The position numbers and the translations under genes were made by a program. Shown one piece after another: positions 62,832 through 64,000 of a DNA stretch of 64,000 nt. Source of the DNA: an uncultured Geobacteraceae bacterium. GTDB lineage: Bacteria > Desulfobacterota > Desulfuromonadia > Geobacterales > Pseudopelobacteraceae. The notes beneath the pieces are model-generated. The model searched no databases. It was not told the DNA's origin and saw only the letters and a list, made by a program, of their open reading frames with translations. The stretch covers positions 1-64,000 of the forward strand of contig CAINRC010000065.1 in the NCBI GenBank assembly GCA_903852495.1, written 5' to 3'. Every line of letters starts with the position of its first letter. The first letter of the stretch is position 1.

Positions 62832-63911
62832 ATGCACATGGCAGATGCGCTGCTGTCACCGGCGGTCGGCGGGACAATGTGGGTTTTTTCAGCAGCCGCC
62901 ATCGCCTTCTGCTCCAGAAAAGTCCGCAGCGGGCTGGATGACCGCAAGATACCGTTGATGGGTGTTCTCGGTGCATTTATCTTCTCGGCGCAGATGGTCA
63001 ACTTCACCATTCCGGTCACCGGCTCCAGCGGCCATCTCGGCGGTGCCCTGATACTTTCCATTCTGCTCGGGCCGTATGCCGCCTTCCTGACGATCGCTTC
63101 CGTGCTGGTTGTCCAGGCGTTCTTTTTTGCCGACGGTGGATTGCTGGCCCTCGGCTGCAACATCTTCAACATAGGGTTTTTCCCGGCCTTTATCACCTAC
63201 CCGCTCATCTACAAAAAAATCATCGGCAATTCACATTCAGCAGCCAGAATATCAATCGCATCGCTGTCCGCCGCAGTTATCGGCCTGCAGCTAGGTGCCC
63301 TTGGAGTTGTTACTGAAACGGTTTTTTCTGAAATCTCGTCACTCCCCTTCTACCCCTTTGTCGCAATTATGCAGCCGATCCATCTGGCAATCGGCGTTGT
63401 GGAGGGGTTGGTCACTGCGTCGGTCATCACCTTTGTACACACCATACAACCGGAAATTCTGCAACATGCCATGACGAGACAGGCGACGGGCGGCAACCCG
63501 GTACGAATCCTTGCCTTCTGTTTCCTGACCGCCGCACTGTTGACGGGCGGAGCGGTATCCTGGCTCGCCTCAGGGCACCCTGACGGCCTTGAGTGGTCTC
63601 TGCAAAAAGTCACCGGACAAACGGAGCTTGCCGCACCCGCAGGGGGAGTGCACAGAACACTGGCCATTCTTCAAGATAAGACCTCCGTTCTGCCGGATTA
63701 TTCATTCAAGCGGCCTTCCGGAATAAGCCGGGGGGATACGCCCGCTGCAGCGGCACCAGTCCAAGGGAAAGAATCGGGTAGAGACAGGCTCGGTACCACT
63801 GTTTCCGGTATAGCTGGCGGGATGTTGGCTTTGGCCGTAGCGCTGCTGGTCGGCTTTGCGCTCAAGCGCAGGGGTCAGCCGGGAGGAACCGTCGCCGAAT
63901 CAGGCAGATAA
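62832..63911 (+). CDS. cbiM: Cobalt ECF transporter CbiM fused to a PDGLE/CbiN-like domain
   Basis: 359 residues from the ATG at 62832, chosen so the protein starts MHMADALLSP. The N-terminal Met-His in CbiM/NikM is part of the metal site, so the earlier ATG-less extension is rejected. About seven membrane segments form CbiM, then GHPDGLEWSLQKVTG marks the CbiN/PDGLE domain, ending with a final membrane helix (about 325-345). It imports cobalt (or nickel) with CbiQ and CbiO, which should lie downstream. Confidence 0.9.
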   Translation: MHMADALLSPAVGGTMWVFSAAAIAFCSRKVRSGLDDRKIPLMGVLGAFIFSAQMVNFTIPVTGSSGHLGGALILSILLGPYAAFLTIASVLVVQAFFFADGGLLALGCNIFNIGFFPAFITYPLIYKKIIGNSHSAARISIASLSAAVIGLQLGALGVVTETVFSEISSLPFYPFVAIMQPIHLAIGVVEGLVTASVITFVHTIQPEILQHAMTRQATGGNPVRILAFCFLTAALLTGGAVSWLASGHPDGLEWSLQKVTGQTELAAPAGGVHRTLAILQDKTSVLPDYSFKRPSGISRGDTPAAAAPVQGKESGRDRLGTTVSGIAGGMLALAVALLVGFALKRRGQPGGTVAESGR

Positions 63912-63937
63912 CTGTTGTCACACGCCAACAATCCACC

Positions 63938-63966
63938 TTGACACCCCGCAGACGGCATGGTATTTC
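63938..63966 (+). promoter_or_regulatory. Candidate promoter after cbiM
   Basis: TTGACA (63938-63943), 17 bases, TATTTC (63961-63966). Any gene it serves lies beyond the window. Confidence 0.5.
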
Positions 63967-64000
63967 AGCAGTACTATTTTCATTGATGGTAGTATGACAA

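Overview
The window looks like a chromosomal segment from a Geobacter-like deltaproteobacterium (Desulfuromonadales/Geobacterales). This is inferred from gene content, not from a database match. The pointers are a complete Flx-Hdr electron-bifurcation locus, an anaerobic (cbi-type) cobalamin pathway, tungstate uptake, a small periplasmic c-type cytochrome, NosL-like copper proteins, HD-GYP and multi-sensor kinases, and the trpA-accD-folC-lptD-hemW run. Most genes use strong Shine-Dalgarno sites, and operons are packed with 1-4 base overlaps.

Layout. 1-350: 5' end of an IS200/IS605 transposase and its subterminal hairpin. 359-1362: two NosL-like proteins (minus strand). 1521-6105: RNase R, TatC, an Rrf2 regulator behind an unusual inverted repeat, and a lytic transglycosylase lipoprotein behind a structured leader. 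6288-14714: chemoreceptor, then trpA, accD, folC, lptD and hemW. 14731-14989: two adjacent tandem arrays that are complementary to each other. 15103-18383: cytochrome c, cbiX-cbiC-cbiD and an M23 peptidase. cbiD carries two dispersed repeats inside its reading frame. 18588-21811: histidine kinase, response regulator and HD-GYP protein, with the genes overlapping. 21848-23141: a phage-like lysis cassette (M15 endolysin, holin, HExxH protein). 23333-28473: TIM-barrel protein, potassium channel, GntR regulator, ispD, a response regulator-kinase hybrid and a thioredoxin-fold protein.

28510-38774 is the most distinctive part. A minus-strand operon reads hdrC-hdrB-hdrA-flxD-flxC-flxB-flxA and is followed 31 bases later by a PAS/Cache kinase. 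Five of the six junctions between the seven hdr/flx genes hold dispersed palindromic repeats. Four are the same element family (arms built of ACACNGAG-type units), and three of those ends supply the Shine-Dalgarno site of the next gene. One copy is interrupted by an 86-bp MITE-like insertion with 17-bp perfect terminal inverted repeats and a 9-bp flanking direct repeat. The fifth junction carries another repeat family, which also appears inside cbiD.

39088-49943: threonine aldolase, L,D-transpeptidase, hemB, an OmpA-type porin, then a minus-strand housekeeping run (YtxH, larA, queF, efpL, tRNA-CAU, nif3-like, zinc ribbon protein, rnpB, two uncharacterised genes). 50032-57216: large NAD-glutamate dehydrogenase, a crotonase-cobO-B12-binding-crotonase cluster, and the small hexameric-type glutamate dehydrogenase. 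57289-60385: a sirtuin whose NAD motif lies upstream of its first ATG, and a tupABC tungstate transporter behind a terminator-like leader. 60706-63911: aldehyde dehydrogenase, an AT-rich gap, and a CbiM-type cobalt permease with its own strong promoter.

Metabolically the pieces fit a strict anaerobe. Flx-Hdr couples pyridine nucleotides to ferredoxin and a thiol/disulfide pair. Cobalt and tungstate import, cbi genes and cobO feed B12- and tungsten-dependent enzymes. Two glutamate dehydrogenases link carbon and nitrogen.
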